A stretch of 64,000 bases of DNA. Origin: Gymnorhina tibicen (lineage: Eukaryota; Chordata; Aves; Passeriformes; Artamidae). A program made the position numbers and the translations under genes. Position 1 is the first letter of the stretch. Each line of letters starts with the position of its first letter. The DNA lies in NCBI GenBank assembly GCA_013399875.1, contig VXAZ01018984.1:3602935-3666934 (forward strand), in the 5' to 3' direction. The notes beneath the pieces are model-generated. The model was given only the letters and a program-made list of their open reading frames with translations. It was not told where the DNA came from and did no database searches. Positions 24,821 to 38,643 of the stretch are shown here, piece by piece.

Positions 24821-25631
24821 TATGAAGAACAGCAGCATATCCAGTTGCCTTGGATGTCCCCAAACCAAGACACTGAGTTAGGTTCACCAAGCAGTTTTTT
24901 ACTGCTGGACATGTGAAGCAAAGCCCAATTCCCCATCACTGACCTAGCATCTCCATGAAAGCCCCAAGCCACAACAAACAAACTGCATACAAGTTGAATA
25001 AAAAGTCTGCCACTGATGATTTTCAAAGTTGCATTTCTAAGCCACATTCTCAGTCTCAAAGGAATCTTTCTGAAGTTTTTTTTAAAGACTTGAGAGTCTA
25101 ATAATGTAACTAGACACAGTTAAATACTAGGTCAGCCTCTTGGTGCCAGTGTCTGCATGAAGCACAGGTGGAGAAATGTGAACGAATAAATGTGCTTCCT
25201 GAAGATCTGTCTGCTCTTCCACCCTTTGAAAAGTTAATTTGCATAAGGAAAGCAGCAGGATATCCAAAAGCTGAAATATCAAAGTGAATTTACTGGCTCA
25301 CATTTCACTTAGCTTGGGTCATAATTCTGGTCTCCACTGAGTTCATTTCACTGTCTGATTCTCAACTCTCCTTGATGTAGTTACCTTTACCAGTCTGTGA
25401 TCTGTGGTAACACGTGAAGACTGACTGATATAGAAGCTGCTTTTGTAGATGTGCTGTGACCTTGTACATGCTAAAAAAGATTCAATTCTTACATTGATAC
25501 TACTTAGAACAATGAGTGAGGTTTGGGGCATAATCAAAAGCAAAGCACTACAGAGCAAGGTTGTATTTCCATGTAGTTGCTCTTTGTTTGAGGGCCCCTC
25601 TCCATGAACTGCCTGAGAACTCACAAGTCAC

Positions 25632-25840
25632 AATCACAGAATCATAGAATGGTCTGGGTTGGAAGGGACCTTAAATATAATCTCATTCCAAACCCCCAGC
25701 CATGGGCAGAGACACCTTTCACCAGACCAGGTTGCTCAGAGCCCCGTCCAACCTGTCCTTGAACACTTCCAAGGATGGGGCATCCACAGCTTCTCCAAGC
25801 AGCCTGTTCCAATGTCTCTCCAACATCACAGCAAAGGACC
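25632..25840 (-). mobile_element. CR1 LINE 3'-end fragment with ORF2 C-terminus
   Basis: Begins AATCACAGAATCATAGAATG (two copies of the CR1 terminal repeat, reversed), then GGTCTGGGTTGGAAGGGACC and the CATGGGCAGAGACACC and CAGGTTGCTCAGAGCC blocks. Read on the minus strand it encodes HWNRLLGEAVDAPSLEVFK and then DRLDGALSNLVW, recognisably the C-terminal end of the CR1 ORF2 reverse transcriptase polyprotein. It is truncated at its 5' end, as usual for CR1, and is dead. It is one of the least diverged copies here. Without a reference consensus its subfamily cannot be named. Confidence 0.97.
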
Positions 25841-28800
25841 CATCGTGTGCTTGATCCCATTTCCCCATCCAATTCTCATCCACACATGACTTGCAGGCAG
25901 GCAAGGCTTCATGAAATTAGTATTGGTTACCTACCTACCCCATTACCTACCAAACATTTCCAAAGGCCATTCCACCACATTCAACTGTGCCGCTTGGATA
26001 GGGCCTCTCCGTATGTACCAACGTAGCCAAGATCAGAAGAAATGAAGGCCTGGAGGACAAGACTGCCAACTATGAGGCTATAATCAGATTGGTTTCTTCA
26101 GCCAAGAATTTTATTTTGGACTGCATTCAGTAAAAAAAGGCAGGTCAGTCAAAAATATAACTGGTTGACCTAGAAACCATGCACCATAGTTGGCTATTTT
26201 TATATTTCTTTCCATGGGTTTATGTTCCTGGACGAAAATTAACTCATGAATGTTCTTGCAGTTGACATATTTAGACAAAAATCCCTATGTATGAAACATT
26301 CAGTGGGCAGTGTTTATAGTATTTGCAGCATCTTTTGCCTCAAAGTACCTAAAGACACATTTTCACTAGCTTTCAAAAAAAAAAAAAGCTTTTCATTTTC
26401 AGTTCAGAAGTCACAGGTTACAATGACTGAAGAGAGTTCTGTCTCAGTAATTCCAGTTGGCTCCTCCATCAGCACAACATAACATGACAGCTTTCACAAT
26501 GCATCACCTTCCTTAAATATAAACGCTATCTTTCTGAAGTACTGCCAAGAAGTTTGGCACAGTTGCCAGCCCGGATTACAAGGAGAAGACCACTACAGCA
26601 TTGACTTGCTCAGAACAGAAAGCTTTTTGGGCAAATGTATCTATTATTTTGCAAAAATCAAGGGCAAAGACACTGGTAAAGTACCAGTCACAGCCATGGG
26701 AGTCACCTACTTACGATACACAGAGCAGATAACCTCTGGTGGAAAAACTGTGAGCATCAGCTGTTGATGCTCCAACCTCACTGCTACCACTGGCAAATGC
26801 TACACCAGCAGCTCTTTCTAGAGCCACCACAACCAAAGAGAAAGGATCTGTGCCCCACAGAGCTGTTATCCAAGATGGCATTAAATTGTACAGCAGTAAA
26901 GGACAAACATGAAACAATGACAATAGCAAAAAGCTGAGATATAACTCAGTTGAATCAACAATCAATAAATATACTTTATATTTAATGCTTTACTATTGTA
27001 AAATTGTTATTGCTGTTCACGATACCGACTCCTGCTTTTGCTACAATGATCAAGAAGACAGGTCAGTGCTTTTCTGAGACAACATGGGACCTTTCAGATG
27101 TTGTTTGGAGCTGCATAGGTCACTCCCATTGCTCCTTACCCCACAAGCCTGTACAAATTCACTGTCAGAGCTCCCAACTTGGTAAGCCAACTGCTTTAAC
27201 AAGCTGAGGGTCACTAGAAGATCTTCCCAGCTGCTGCCTTCATATCAGATACTTTGGTTGATATGAGTTGCCTGTCAGCCAGATCTATAGCCTGTAACAC
27301 CAAAACACAGCCATAAACCACAAATACAGGGAAATATAAGGAAAATTATTATGAGTGTTTTCATACTGAATAGTGTTAAGCTCTCAGCCAACTTGCAGAC
27401 AAAAAGAAGAAGTTTGATTTATTTTTTTTTTAAGAACCCTTTCTTCCACAAAACAACAGAAAGGGCAAATAATTTTGCTTTGGTTATTTTCCCAAGAGAA
27501 TGTCTCTTTAATATCTACTGTCAATGAAGAAAATCACTCTTCTAAAATTAAGCAAAAAAAAAAAGCATCCTTTAGAGCTCCCTGTATGCCCCTCCCTACC
27601 TCTCAAACCTGACTATTCACCACACCCTGAGAAAATATTTGTCTCCTTCATGGTACAGGCACATTTTAAAGAAATAACGTTTTTGTGTTGCCTGCATCCC
27701 TGATTCCCAAATTCTGCATTTCTTTTCTTGCAGTGTTTCTTTTCGTGCTTCTTTTAACATACTTTTGTCTGTGTGTTTCTATTAAAGCCAGTGATACAGC
27801 ATTTTTTATTTTAAGCAGTTTTCCACCCTCTTGTGTGTTTCTATGAACTATAAAGGAACTTTTGGAGCCACACAGTGTGAAACTGTTAAAATTACCTATT
27901 TCAGGCATGCTGTTGCGTCAACAAATTTACGTACACCAGAAAACTTTCTGGAAAAGGCCTCTATAATCTTTGGGAGAAAAAAATCCTATCCTTTTATCTA
28001 ACTACTGTATTCTTTGGTGTTTTAGGTATATGTAGACTATATATGACTATAACCTTCTTTCTGAAAAAAAGGTTTTCTTAATTTTCCTTAAAGACCCCTT
28101 TCTGTCTCCTTGTTGGCTGCAGCTTTTTCTAGCCTGTTAGCTCTTTTCAGAGCACCTAATTTCTGATTTCAGTTTGCTGCAGCACGGGAGCCTGAGGAAT
28201 ATTTATTCAAATTACAGGTAAACCCCTACTTCTCCCACGCGGGCTTTCTTTTTAGATCCTATCTCTGCTCCTCTATGATTAGAAACTTCCAGCAACAATC
28301 ACACTCAACAAGCACCAGTGTGCTCACTGAGTTTTACCAGTTTTCTGTCCATCAGGGAGCCCCGTTAAGATCCCAAGTCTTTCAGAAGTGAAACATGAAA
28401 CAATCAAGGTTTTATTTAGTGACTCATTTCAAGAATGCCAGCTGTAAAATGTAGATTCTAACTTAATAAGTCTGCTTTAATAATTTCTTAAGCAATAAAA
28501 CCCTTAGAGAAAAAATTGTCCATCCTGACCCTATCCATCGCTCTGCAGAGAAATTTGGTATACCCATATCACAGGAGCTCTTTTTTTCCTAGAGCTCATT
28601 TTTATGAAGCTGCATTATTTTTTACCAGCAATCTAGACAGATAACCAATGTCCATTTCATGCTGGGTGTTGCACATCTTTGTCCTTCAAGCTTATATTTA
28701 TCTCCCATTGTTCCTTCCACAAACCCTAGAGCAAACAGTAGTCACAAGCCTGCAGTTGTCACAATCCTATAATTTGTCAAAAGCAGTGAAAGCACAGTTC

Positions 28801-29693
28801 TGTACAAGTAGAAAAAAATGAACTGGACTTCTTTCAGTGAACTGTTTGTCCCTCAACTTTCCAACAATCTGGGCACTGAATTAAAGGATGTCTTCAACAG
28901 CTTGAAGAACTGACACCAGAGTAAAAAAATCTTGAGTCACCAGGCAAGGAAATCCACACTTCAACGTGACTATTAGAAGTAAGAAATGATCAAAAGTAAG
29001 AAGCTATAAACTTGTTCCAAAAAAAAGTGAATTCTCTTCTGCTCCCTGCCAGAGGTTATTGAAACCACTTTGAAAAACTCCTGGACGTTGCCAAGTAAAT
29101 TTGTAAATTGCAGTTGCCAACCCAAATCACTAAAAACTAAAAGCAGAAGGGGAAGCCTTCCAGAAATTATTTAATGACATGGAATTATATCTACAATCAC
29201 CTCCTTTCTCTGGGATGCACAGCAAGTTGAGCCCTCCTTTGTGTCTGCTTTCTGGAATAGGAGTTCACTGGAGCAGAAATTCCCTTTATATTTGTGTCTT
29301 GTGCAGCACAGATAATGTCACCAGTATTCTGCAAATACAGCTCTGCAGCAGAACCTCAGCACTAAGCAGCTGATTGTCAAAGTGACTTTATAAACTTAAA
29401 ACTTTGTTTCTAGAACATGGGATTTTTTCAGTGCCCTAAACTGGTAAAAACTTTAAAAAGCACTTCTCTTCCTCTTCTTGTTCAGGGAAATAATACATCT
29501 GGTTTAAACAAGCTTTTTTCTTGGCCCTCTCCCCAGTGTTTAGAAATTTTAGCACAGTTCAAGGCTGGCTGATTAGTTCTTCCACTCCTTTACAATATTA
29601 CATGCAGCTACTCAAGAGCAATCTAATTAGGAGAAAAATAAAAAGGGCAGCTCAACAGCCCTTCTCTACACCTCATACCTGCTACAAAACCAA

Positions 29694-29718
29694 TGGCATG
29701 CCATTTAGTGGCATGCCA
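29694..29718. promoter_or_regulatory. two TGGCATGCCA palindromes, p53-family-like
   Basis: TGGCATGCCA occurs at 29694-29703 and again at 29709-29718, separated by TTTAG. Each is a perfect 10-bp palindrome with the CATG core and purine/pyrimidine flanks of the p53/p63/p73 half-site RRRCWWGYYY, except for the outermost base on each side. Two half-sites within 13 bp is the arrangement of a p53-family response element. Function is inferred only. Confidence 0.35.
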
Positions 29719-31818
29719 AAACAATGTATGACCCCAGACTGCATTCGTGAGATCAATCTTTTAGGTTCCCTAAGGACAAGGAAAGACCACTTGGTATGAA
29801 AAACCATCAGGAAGGAAGAAGTTTTAATATCTACGTCCATAATACCCCTTATACCATTTTATTAATTTATTGCAAGTGAGGATAGTAAAGGGGCACAAAT
29901 CCTTTGCTAAATAAAATGCCAAAGACCTTGTATAAAGTACAAATTCACCAGTTTCATAAGAGGGCTGGACAACTTTTTGCATGAGACATTGTTCTAAATG
30001 AGATGAACTCTCCTGGGTGTCATAATCTGTTAGTTAATTCTGGAAGTGGCCCGAAGGCCCCATAACAAATGCGACCTTCAAAAATGGCAGCTCGGATAGT
30101 CTAAATGCACATCAAACCAACCAAAGTGGTCATAATTCAGTAATCCCTTACAGATAAGCTTTGACACAGAACAAATTACCACTTTGAGCCTTGGGACAGA
30201 AACATATTCTTAAACTTGGACTTTTCAGCTCCTTCCTTCTTTGAGATGGTTGTTACCCATCAATTAAAGCATTTAATAAGCCATGGTTTAGGGAATTGAC
30301 TGTGAACTGCAGATACTCTTGTACCAGAAACCAGACCAGAGATGCAACACAAACATCTATTTTGCTATTTTTGCACATCACTCTGGTCTACGAAGTCCCG
30401 GAGTGAGCTTATCAGCGTTCCATACCAGGGACTCAGATGTAGCACAATTACTGGGCAGGCAACAGCAAACTGTAAAAAGTTATAGGAAAACAACAGAAAG
30501 TTTTTCATAGTAGTAAATCAGTCTGATCCATTGGGAAAAAAATATCTGTGAAAAGCCATAACAAGAAGGGAATAGGAATAGAAGGAGAAGGCTGTTATTT
30601 GCAGCATATTACAACTGAAACTGATTCTTGTCATCCCGATATGTGCACACATCAAAAAACATGTCAAATATCTAAAATGCAGAATAAATAAGAAATGCGG
30701 AAATAGAGGGTCTTCCTTCAAATAAGTTATTTTGTGTTTTTTTTCTTCTTGTCATTCAAGTGTTCATATATAGTTTCAGTTTAAAGTATTAAAAATTAGG
30801 TGGCTATATATTTTCCATTTCTCAGACTATTGCCCATCTTGTAACCTTTGATGGGCCTTGGTGGATGCTTTAAAGAATTAATTGGTCTGACTTTACTACA
30901 GAGCTGTATTCCTGTAGCCGAGCCTGCCTGTGCAACAGTTCCTCCTCCCTGGCATTCTTCCTGGATTCTCTTAAGTCCATTACAAAAGTAGGCAGATGTC
31001 CTTTCTTAATGACATTTCTACTAGCGTAGAAAAATTGAAAGCTTGTCAACCTTTCTCCTAGTCCCAGACAAAGATATCCTATCATGTCCTTAATGGTTCC
31101 ATCTTTACTGTAATGAATTTACAGGAGTTGCTGCTTGTTTCTCTTCAACTGAGTTCCAGAAACAAGCCTTCATACTCAAATGACGGGGAGTCATAATGCT
31201 GCTATGGAAATGGTTTTTTGCTATTATTAAAATGCAAGGATGGTTTCAATGTATCAAAAAGTAAATTCTTTGTTAACAGGAATAGAAACAGAAATTGTCT
31301 GCTTTTCATGGTATTAAAAGATTTGAAGCAAAGGATACTAATTATTTGCAGGACATCCTTTCAAAATGGTCCTTTCACTACTTCAGCAGTTATCCTAAGA
31401 TGATAAAGTCTAGCCAGAAAAAAAATTAAATTCTTCATAGAAGGACATTTTATTGACCATCCTAAACAGAAGTAAAGGTCTGTTTATATTCCTCTGCCAC
31501 TTTATCACTGTTCTTCCTATTTCCCAATTTTTTTTACCATTTTTGTCCCAAAGTAACCTCCATTGAACCAAAATGTGGACTCTTTCTAAATGGCAATCAT
31601 CATTTTAAGGACCGGCTGAAGTTCGCAGAAGAGAAGTTTATATATCTCACATTTGAGCAGAAGGAAATTTGGGGTGTTAAGTTCAGGCATGAACTTTGGC
31701 AAAGGCAAAATAAGCAACTACTTACATTAGCATGGCTCTGGGCACACTATGTTCCCATTGACTCCTCTGCCTAGTATTTGTGCCCAAGTGCTAGAGAGAA
31801 TTGCCACTCCAAACTCCA

Positions 31819-31844
31819 AAGTTTAACTTAGCAAAGTTAAACTT
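31819..31844. repeat. 11-bp perfect inverted repeat
   Basis: AAGTTTAACTT (31819-31829) and AAGTTAAACTT (31834-31844) are perfect reverse complements around a four-base loop. The motif AGTTTAAC recurs at 31850-31857, and AACTCCAAAG occurs on both sides (31812-31821 and 31859-31868), so a small local duplication is likely. Confidence 0.75.
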
Positions 31845-34800
31845 AACATAGTTTAACGAACTCCAAAGCTGTAACTCCCAAGTTAGCGCATATGGACTGA
31901 GGGCTACTATGGAAGTGATTTCTACAGTGCCTGCTCTCAATGCTCCCCTTCCTCAGCACTCCATCAAGCTCCAAGAACAGCAGTCCTGGCTTCCCAGAAA
32001 CCTTGTCCCAGCAGCCAGGTCCCATACCACATAATTCTGGTGACAAAACTTATGTTGTTGACAAACCAGTGGCTACCTTTTAGTAAATATTTCAAGTGAC
32101 TCAACTCCGAGACACTCTTTGGCTCTTCTTCCAAACATATCAACCACATGAACATCACACAGCCTTACATTCTCTTCTATCAAGTCCTATGGAGGCAAAC
32201 CAGACTGTTTCAGGATGAAGTGGTTCCCCACTGAAGTCAGTACCTGTAGCTTTCCAATAACGTTTGAACGTTGTTTTGGTGGCATCTTTTCTGACGCTCG
32301 GATCCTGGACTCACTAAAATAAAACATGTTAACAGTTTAAGGTAACTACCTCGCCTTACATACAAGGAAATGTTTGGAATAAAATGGTTTCAACCTCTCA
32401 TAGTGCAAATTTTTCTGTTTTTCAAAAGGAATACTTAGGAGATATTACCAGAGCATTTTAAGTATTAAAGACAATGCGACCATGAGATATATTTGATAAG
32501 TTTTCTAAAAGACTAGAGTACTTAAGTAGCAACAAACAACTTGGTAATTCTTGCACAAGTTACATTTACCTTCTACTTACAAAAAAACCAAATCAACTCA
32601 TTTCTGTTTCTATAGTCAAAATTCATGCTTGCTACTACTACTGTACTACTGCAAGAAATTCTACCCTCCTCTTTCTTGTTTTCTAATAAGAAGCTATCAA
32701 AGCCACCTGTTGCATGCTCCTAATGCTGATAATATAATACCCATAATACAAAACATATTCCCTATGCCAAAGATGCTTTTCTTTGTCTGCATTGTCTTGA
32801 TGCAGAAAATTAATATATGTCTAACTTCAAAGATAACAGTCATTACATTCATTTCCATGGCATTCCTTACATGCTTAGGAACTTGCTAGCGTGCACTGAT
32901 CAAGGAGAGCAGCACACTAAAAATAGACCAACAGAGCATTCCTGACCTGAAATTACTCGCTTTTTACGGAGATTTAAATTTACAGTTAGTTAGCTAAAAT
33001 GTCATGGCAAAAAGCACATTGAAGGAGAGGAGATTCAGTGGATAACCTGAAGTACCACGTGAATGTGACAGAATGCAGTGTGATTTCAGAATGGGGTCCT
33101 GCTCTTTTGCGACTGTCATGTGGGGTAGAATTACAGGCCCAGCATACCCCAGCTAGGAGAATCCTTTGTTCTTTGTGGCACCTTGCCAATCATTATTTGG
33201 AAAGCTATGGTTTACTTGCAGTAATGATGTCTCCGTGATCACTTGGTTTATTTTACTAATTTCTCTCCCTTTTGGGAGTGATTTCTTAACATCCAGTGAA
33301 AAATTTCTTCCTCTTTTAGCTTCAGGCCATACATCTTGCCCTAGAATCAACACCAGTATTTGCAAAAGCAAACAGGGAACAAAAATCCCAGGCTGGTCTT
33401 GTTTCATTATTTTTCAGTTTGTTTTCTGTACAATACATAGCAGTACTTTGTTGGCACAACACAGAAAGCCTCATTTGGAAGGGCCGTAGGCAACCACAGT
33501 TCTGACTGTCTTTAAAATATCATCGGCTGTTCCAAGGGGGGAAAAAAAGCAGCATATGAATAATATTCATACCCAACGGCATGCTGCATATCTGACTGTT
33601 ATCCAGGATAAAACTGACCATATCTATATAAAAACATTTAACCGGCCAACTGCCAAAAAGTTTTTATTACAATACCTGTAGTCTTCCTCCTTGCTGCTGT
33701 CGACAACAGCAAAATGCCTGTTCTCAGTTCTAAATATAAAGCCACCACTCCTGATATTTTGGAATTCTAAACAAGTCACTTTTAAGTTTTTACAGACTAC
33801 AGAAAACCAATTTTGAGTCAAAGCCATTGATGATAAGAGCAGATGCAAATTTGTTTATTTGACTAGTATACGATACCTTTGTTTTGCCAAGACAGAATAA
33901 TGTGAGCACAGCATAAGCTTAATCTGGCTAAAGAAATATGAAACCAATGCAAATACAGGAAAATCTCTAAATAAAAGCACAGCTTACAGATGGATGGGTA
34001 TATTAAAATCTACAGTAAATTGATCCAAATTTATCTTAGTAAGCTTTGCCACAAATTCCATTGTATTAAAAAAAAAAAGCACTGATAATGAAATAAATCA
34101 AAATTATCAAAACTAATACAGACTCTATGACATTTTCCATTCCATCTTCCTATGGGCATTATCCTTCAAAATATTATTTCCAAAACATTAGCTAACATCT
34201 GCATCTAGAACTGAGAGTTAGAAACTGGAAGAATTAGGAGAGTTAGAAATTACTTCTCACCATAGGAACATATTAAAATGCAGATGTCAGATAAGGTAGA
34301 TCTGTCATGTACAATATGAGTGATGTAACGTGCTAAGGAAAATGCAAATGGGGCTTCAAAAAGCAATTACACCTTCAATCACTTCTTATGTGTGAAATAC
34401 AGTCTATGACAAAGACCTTCTACAAACAGATGCATTCTGAAAAGATGACATACTGGAGGAAATAAATTGCAGTAGGACAAACAGCTTGAAATATAATTGA
34501 CCCAAGCTTAATACCTTTCTTAACAGAACTCAGCATGTTCAGAGATTAAATGATCCAGCAATCCAGGTGAGGTTGCTTTTACCTGCATGTGCAATGTAAA
34601 AATTCTAATTATATGGGGCCATCAGATCATTGGTTTAAGTCATTATTTTACATGCATTTTTCAAAAAGACTATTCTACCCACAGTAGATGAGGCTGGAAA
34701 TATCAAACATGAAGCACAACATCCACATGGATATTGGGAACAGTCAGATAAAATAGTCATAACAAAATCCAACAAGCAATACCCTACTGCAGAAAACACA

Positions 34801-37800
34801 CAGAGAAAATGGCACAGGAGAGCTCTCTGCTCACTGAGCGGGGCTGACATCGGTGCCACTCTCTGCCTACCTGCTCAACTTTTCCAAGGAGCTTTCACAC
34901 CACCTTAAATTCCAGGCAACAATACCATTTGTGTTGCTATCAAAGCAATCCTGTCGGTATAAAAATTGATAGGCACTTAAAATTCACAGGGGGGCAGTTA
35001 ATTTCAGTAATTCCCTTCAGCAAACATCCTGTGTCAAGCTCTGACTATGTGAACTGTCTGCAAGAGCAGAAGTCCAGAACTAGCAAAAAACTCACAAATC
35101 CAGTAATTTTCCATAGGAGTCTGAGCACAATCAGCTCCAAAGTATTCTTTCATCAGGAACTCAAAACTGAGAAATACTCCAAATCAGTGGAAGCCTTCAG
35201 AATCTGGCTTTAATCTCTGCATCTGTTTTGAAAATAAAGGTAGCTTTATATGTCTCTCATTAAGTTGCTGTGAGGCTTCCTAAGTGCCTGCATGCAAACA
35301 GTGTTTTTTTAAGAACATAGGAAAAAGAAAAACTATTTGATTAAAAAAGAAGTGCTTTAACCATTGTGCATTAAAGTAGAAAATAAAGATACTCTTTCTT
35401 CTTTCTCTTTTTTTCCTCATCCAAAACACAAACAAACTACCAAGTGAGCTGAAGCCAATAAAAACCAAAATTGGACTATAAAAACCCCAGAAAGATTGAG
35501 AGATAATTCTTATTTCTTTTCCTCCAAAAACAACTCCATAAACTCTTAGCTTTTATCACACTAAATAAGACCAGATATACAACAGTGTAAAATAAACCAC
35601 AACATAGATCATGTCCTGTTCATATTAATGTTATTTACATTTCCTAAACCAAGAGCACTTCTAAAGCCCACATTTTACTGCACATCTAGCACATACACCA
35701 GCTATATGTATACTACATAAATTTTTCCAGTCAGACTCATTGAACATATGTGGTTCTTTGAACATGGAAGTCTTTTAACTTGGCAGCCAAAGCAACATTT
35801 CTTGCCTCGTCTCCTGTCCCTCGCAGTGAACAGCAACACTGCTCATCTTTACCCAAAAAAGGCCAGCGGTCTCATTTCTCACAGACTGTGTTCCACAAGA
35901 AATTTACTCACTGATCTCTCATCAGAATGTAGTTTTGCGTTGTTACAAAGAGTGAACCCTAGGAACTCTGCATGCAATCTAGTCATGTCCCTGCTATTAC
36001 AGCTTTTAAACTGATGTTAGACATAATTTTAATTTCAGGTGTAACACCTGCTCAGTTTTGGGTGCCTTTCGGAGTGGGGGTTGGAAGGGGGAATAATCAC
36101 AGTTAACGTTTCATATTCCAATCCTGAACAGCAGGTGCTCAGATGAAAGCTCCGAGATATCAATTTGAAATTAACTCCAAACACTTTCCACTGCTGACAG
36201 TGCAACAGTTGCTGATCATTTTAATAGTACTGGCAAATCTTCCCTTGTCAATAACCACTTATCTTCGACATAAGAGCGGTTATTTGCTTCAGCTTAGATC
36301 CTGAACTCCCTAAACTGCTGATTAATGACAGTTCTCATCTATGACAAGGGACAGAGCAGTCTGTGACAGAGTTTCAGTTCAGCAGGCCATTTGACATGCC
36401 AAAATTACTTCAGGCAGAAGTGGAAGGTCGGTTCTGCTTCACGTCTCAGATGTTTTGCATACTCAATGACAGCATGTGTTGAAACACCCCCAAAGCTGCT
36501 TCCACCCAGAAAAAACAGGAGTATTCCTTCAGGACATGTGGAGAGCCTCAGGACCTTTTATTGCGTCAAGGTTGTACTGCTCAGCAAACAAACAAAAAGT
36601 TCCCTTGGCTGAGCTAAATGTTTTCCTATGTTTGCTAATATGGCTTGCTGAGATGCAAATCTATCAAACCACAACAGAACACAGAGCCCAGCATGCTCTG
36701 AACACAGAGAACTTCAATCCTTTCATGCATTTTCCTTTGCAAAAACTTGTTAGTATGGACTGTGTCTATTTTGTTCTCAGAACTGTGCAGTGAAGTCCAA
36801 AGTACGTATGCATGCTGCTGAAATGCAGAAATGTTGCTGATGAGTGAAAAGATCAGTAAAGTGGTCAAGTATCCAACTCATAACTACATTATTGTCACCT
36901 GGTTCAGCTCCATTCACAGACTCAAAAGGAATCAGTCTCTAACAGAGCAGTCACATTTGCACCCTTCCTACACTAATTAGGAATATTAGAATTCATTGAT
37001 CAAACTATGAATACATGGCTAAAGACCCAACACAAACATAACAGTTCGAATTGCTTGCAAGTTGTATTTTGTACCTTCAAGTAGAGGTCATTCTTGGGAA
37101 GTTACGGAAGGCCTCCATGCCTTTGGCAGAGATGTACCAGAAGTGGTGTAACCTGCTGTTTCCTCTCTTTAGTGACCCAAACCAGCACCTCTCTGCAGAC
37201 TTTATAACAGGACACAGTCTGGAAGTCACCATCTTACCAGTGCCATTAGCAACAGCAGTAACATAGGCAGTAAACAGCAGTCTCTGCTAAAAACCAACAG
37301 AGCTTGCATTATTTATCACCCTAGCACTCCATCTATCAACTGCCTTTACTGAGAGTCACCACCAGCCATGTCACAAAAAAGGGCACAAAGTCTTGCAAAA
37401 ATTTTATGGAAGACCCTGGAATGAAGGTCTAACTTTCTCACGGCAAAAAAAGACCTAATTTATGTCCAGAAGCTAAATTAAAATTTCCTCAGATCTTTTG
37501 GTCTTGTTTATCTTTTATAATAATTTAAAGCTATTATTATTTCATTTTTATTTGGTCTCAAGACACTGAATTCAGAAGCAAATACACCACACACAATAAC
37601 AATTTTTTCCATTACTTCCACATTTGGTTTCATTGACTTCTGTCTCCGGAGCCAAGAAATAAACAAACGCACATGACAGCAGGTGTAAATACATAAAACC
37701 CAGGTGTATGTCTAACTACTTCATCTTCTGCTTGTTATTAAACCCTGCAGAGGCAAACAGTGCTTGGATGCACTGTACTGAGCATAACAATCAGCATCAG

Positions 37801-38554
37801 GCCAAGAGGTCAGGTCTCACTCAGCAGCATTTCACAACATTTGAACGTTACCCCCATGACAAGAATATGAATGAGTTCTGTGCAACAAACACACACTTTC
37901 AGAGGGACAGGCAAAACACATTTCTGTCACCTGTGCTGTCAGTCACCGCCTCAAAGCAGCGGGTCTCTTGACAGATACCAAAAAGGGGGTGAAAAAGTGC
38001 AAAGAAAAAAAGAGACACAAAGCAGGAATTTCAGACTGCCCAGTTTTAGCACGTTTACCTTTACAACAGCTAAAGATAAAATCACTGCTGTGGACTGTTC
38101 TCATAAAGATATGTTTCTCCAACAGCAAGTGGTGACTGCCTTGGGAGTTCCAGCAGTAGCCAGCAGCCGGTCACTTCTACCCTAATCAACTGGGGTTTAA
38201 TTCTTGCGAGGTACAAAGAGAAAACCCATAAAATTACCATCCCTATTGCTCACACAAAGCAACCACAGGCTCACTTCAGTTGCTGGCAACAGCTGCCTTT
38301 CCTCTGGAGGGACTGTAAACCACCAGAGTGAGGAATTAGTGCGTGGAAGACAAACAGAGGCTGACTGAAGATGCCACAGGAAGACAGAGGAGACAAAGGG
38401 GATCATCCATCTGAAATGCTTGGAGAAAAAGGCTTTGTGGGGAAGCACAAAATTCAGACAGGGGATGGTATCTTTCTTCATCAACTTCAGTTCTTAATTC
38501 CATTCCTAAACTTGATTGCTGCCTTACAATTCAATGCATTCCTTCTTTCAAGTA

Positions 38555-38643
38555 TATTTTTTTCCTTTGTGCCTCTTTTTTTTTTCTTTTTTCTTGTTTT
38601 TTTTTACTACACCTTTTACCATTTCCTTTTTTTTTTTTTTTCC
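38555..38643 (+). repeat. T-rich pyrimidine tract
   Basis: About 90 bases of mainly T with scattered C, including several runs of nine or more T. The reverse strand is a long purine tract that translates as poly-lysine/arginine, which explains the lysine-rich open frame at 38531-38749 on the minus strand. Confidence 0.85.

Larger units (their letters stand above)
22483..25631. other. non-coding AT-rich sequence with low-complexity tracts
   Basis: No gene is seen. It holds a heptamer tandem repeat (22594-22627), an A-rich tract (22817-22895), an AT-rich zone with a 22-bp-period duplication (24591-24690) and a possible CR1 scrap at 24794. The open frame at 23340-23666 (108 codons, plus) is lysine-rich with no recognised domain. 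Confidence 0.65.
25841..38554. other. non-coding unique sequence
   Basis: About 12.7 kb with no gene or recognisable transposon. It contains A runs at 26375-26387 and 34068-34078, a paired palindrome resembling p53-family half-sites (29694-29718) and an 11-bp hairpin (31819-31844). Open frames reach 112 codons and show no domain I recognise. The minus-strand frame at 30870-31085 has a charged stretch (ESRKNAREEELLHRQARLQ) that looks helical; it is discussed as a finding, not called a gene. Confidence 0.65.

Noticed and set aside
25642..25904. Overlapping open frames at 25.6-25.9 kb as host genes
   Set aside because: They lie in a CR1 fragment; the minus-strand frame is the ORF2 C-terminus of the transposon.
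37044..37052. GTTCGAATT as a tRNA B box
   Set aside because: No A box at the right distance and no cloverleaf can be drawn around it.
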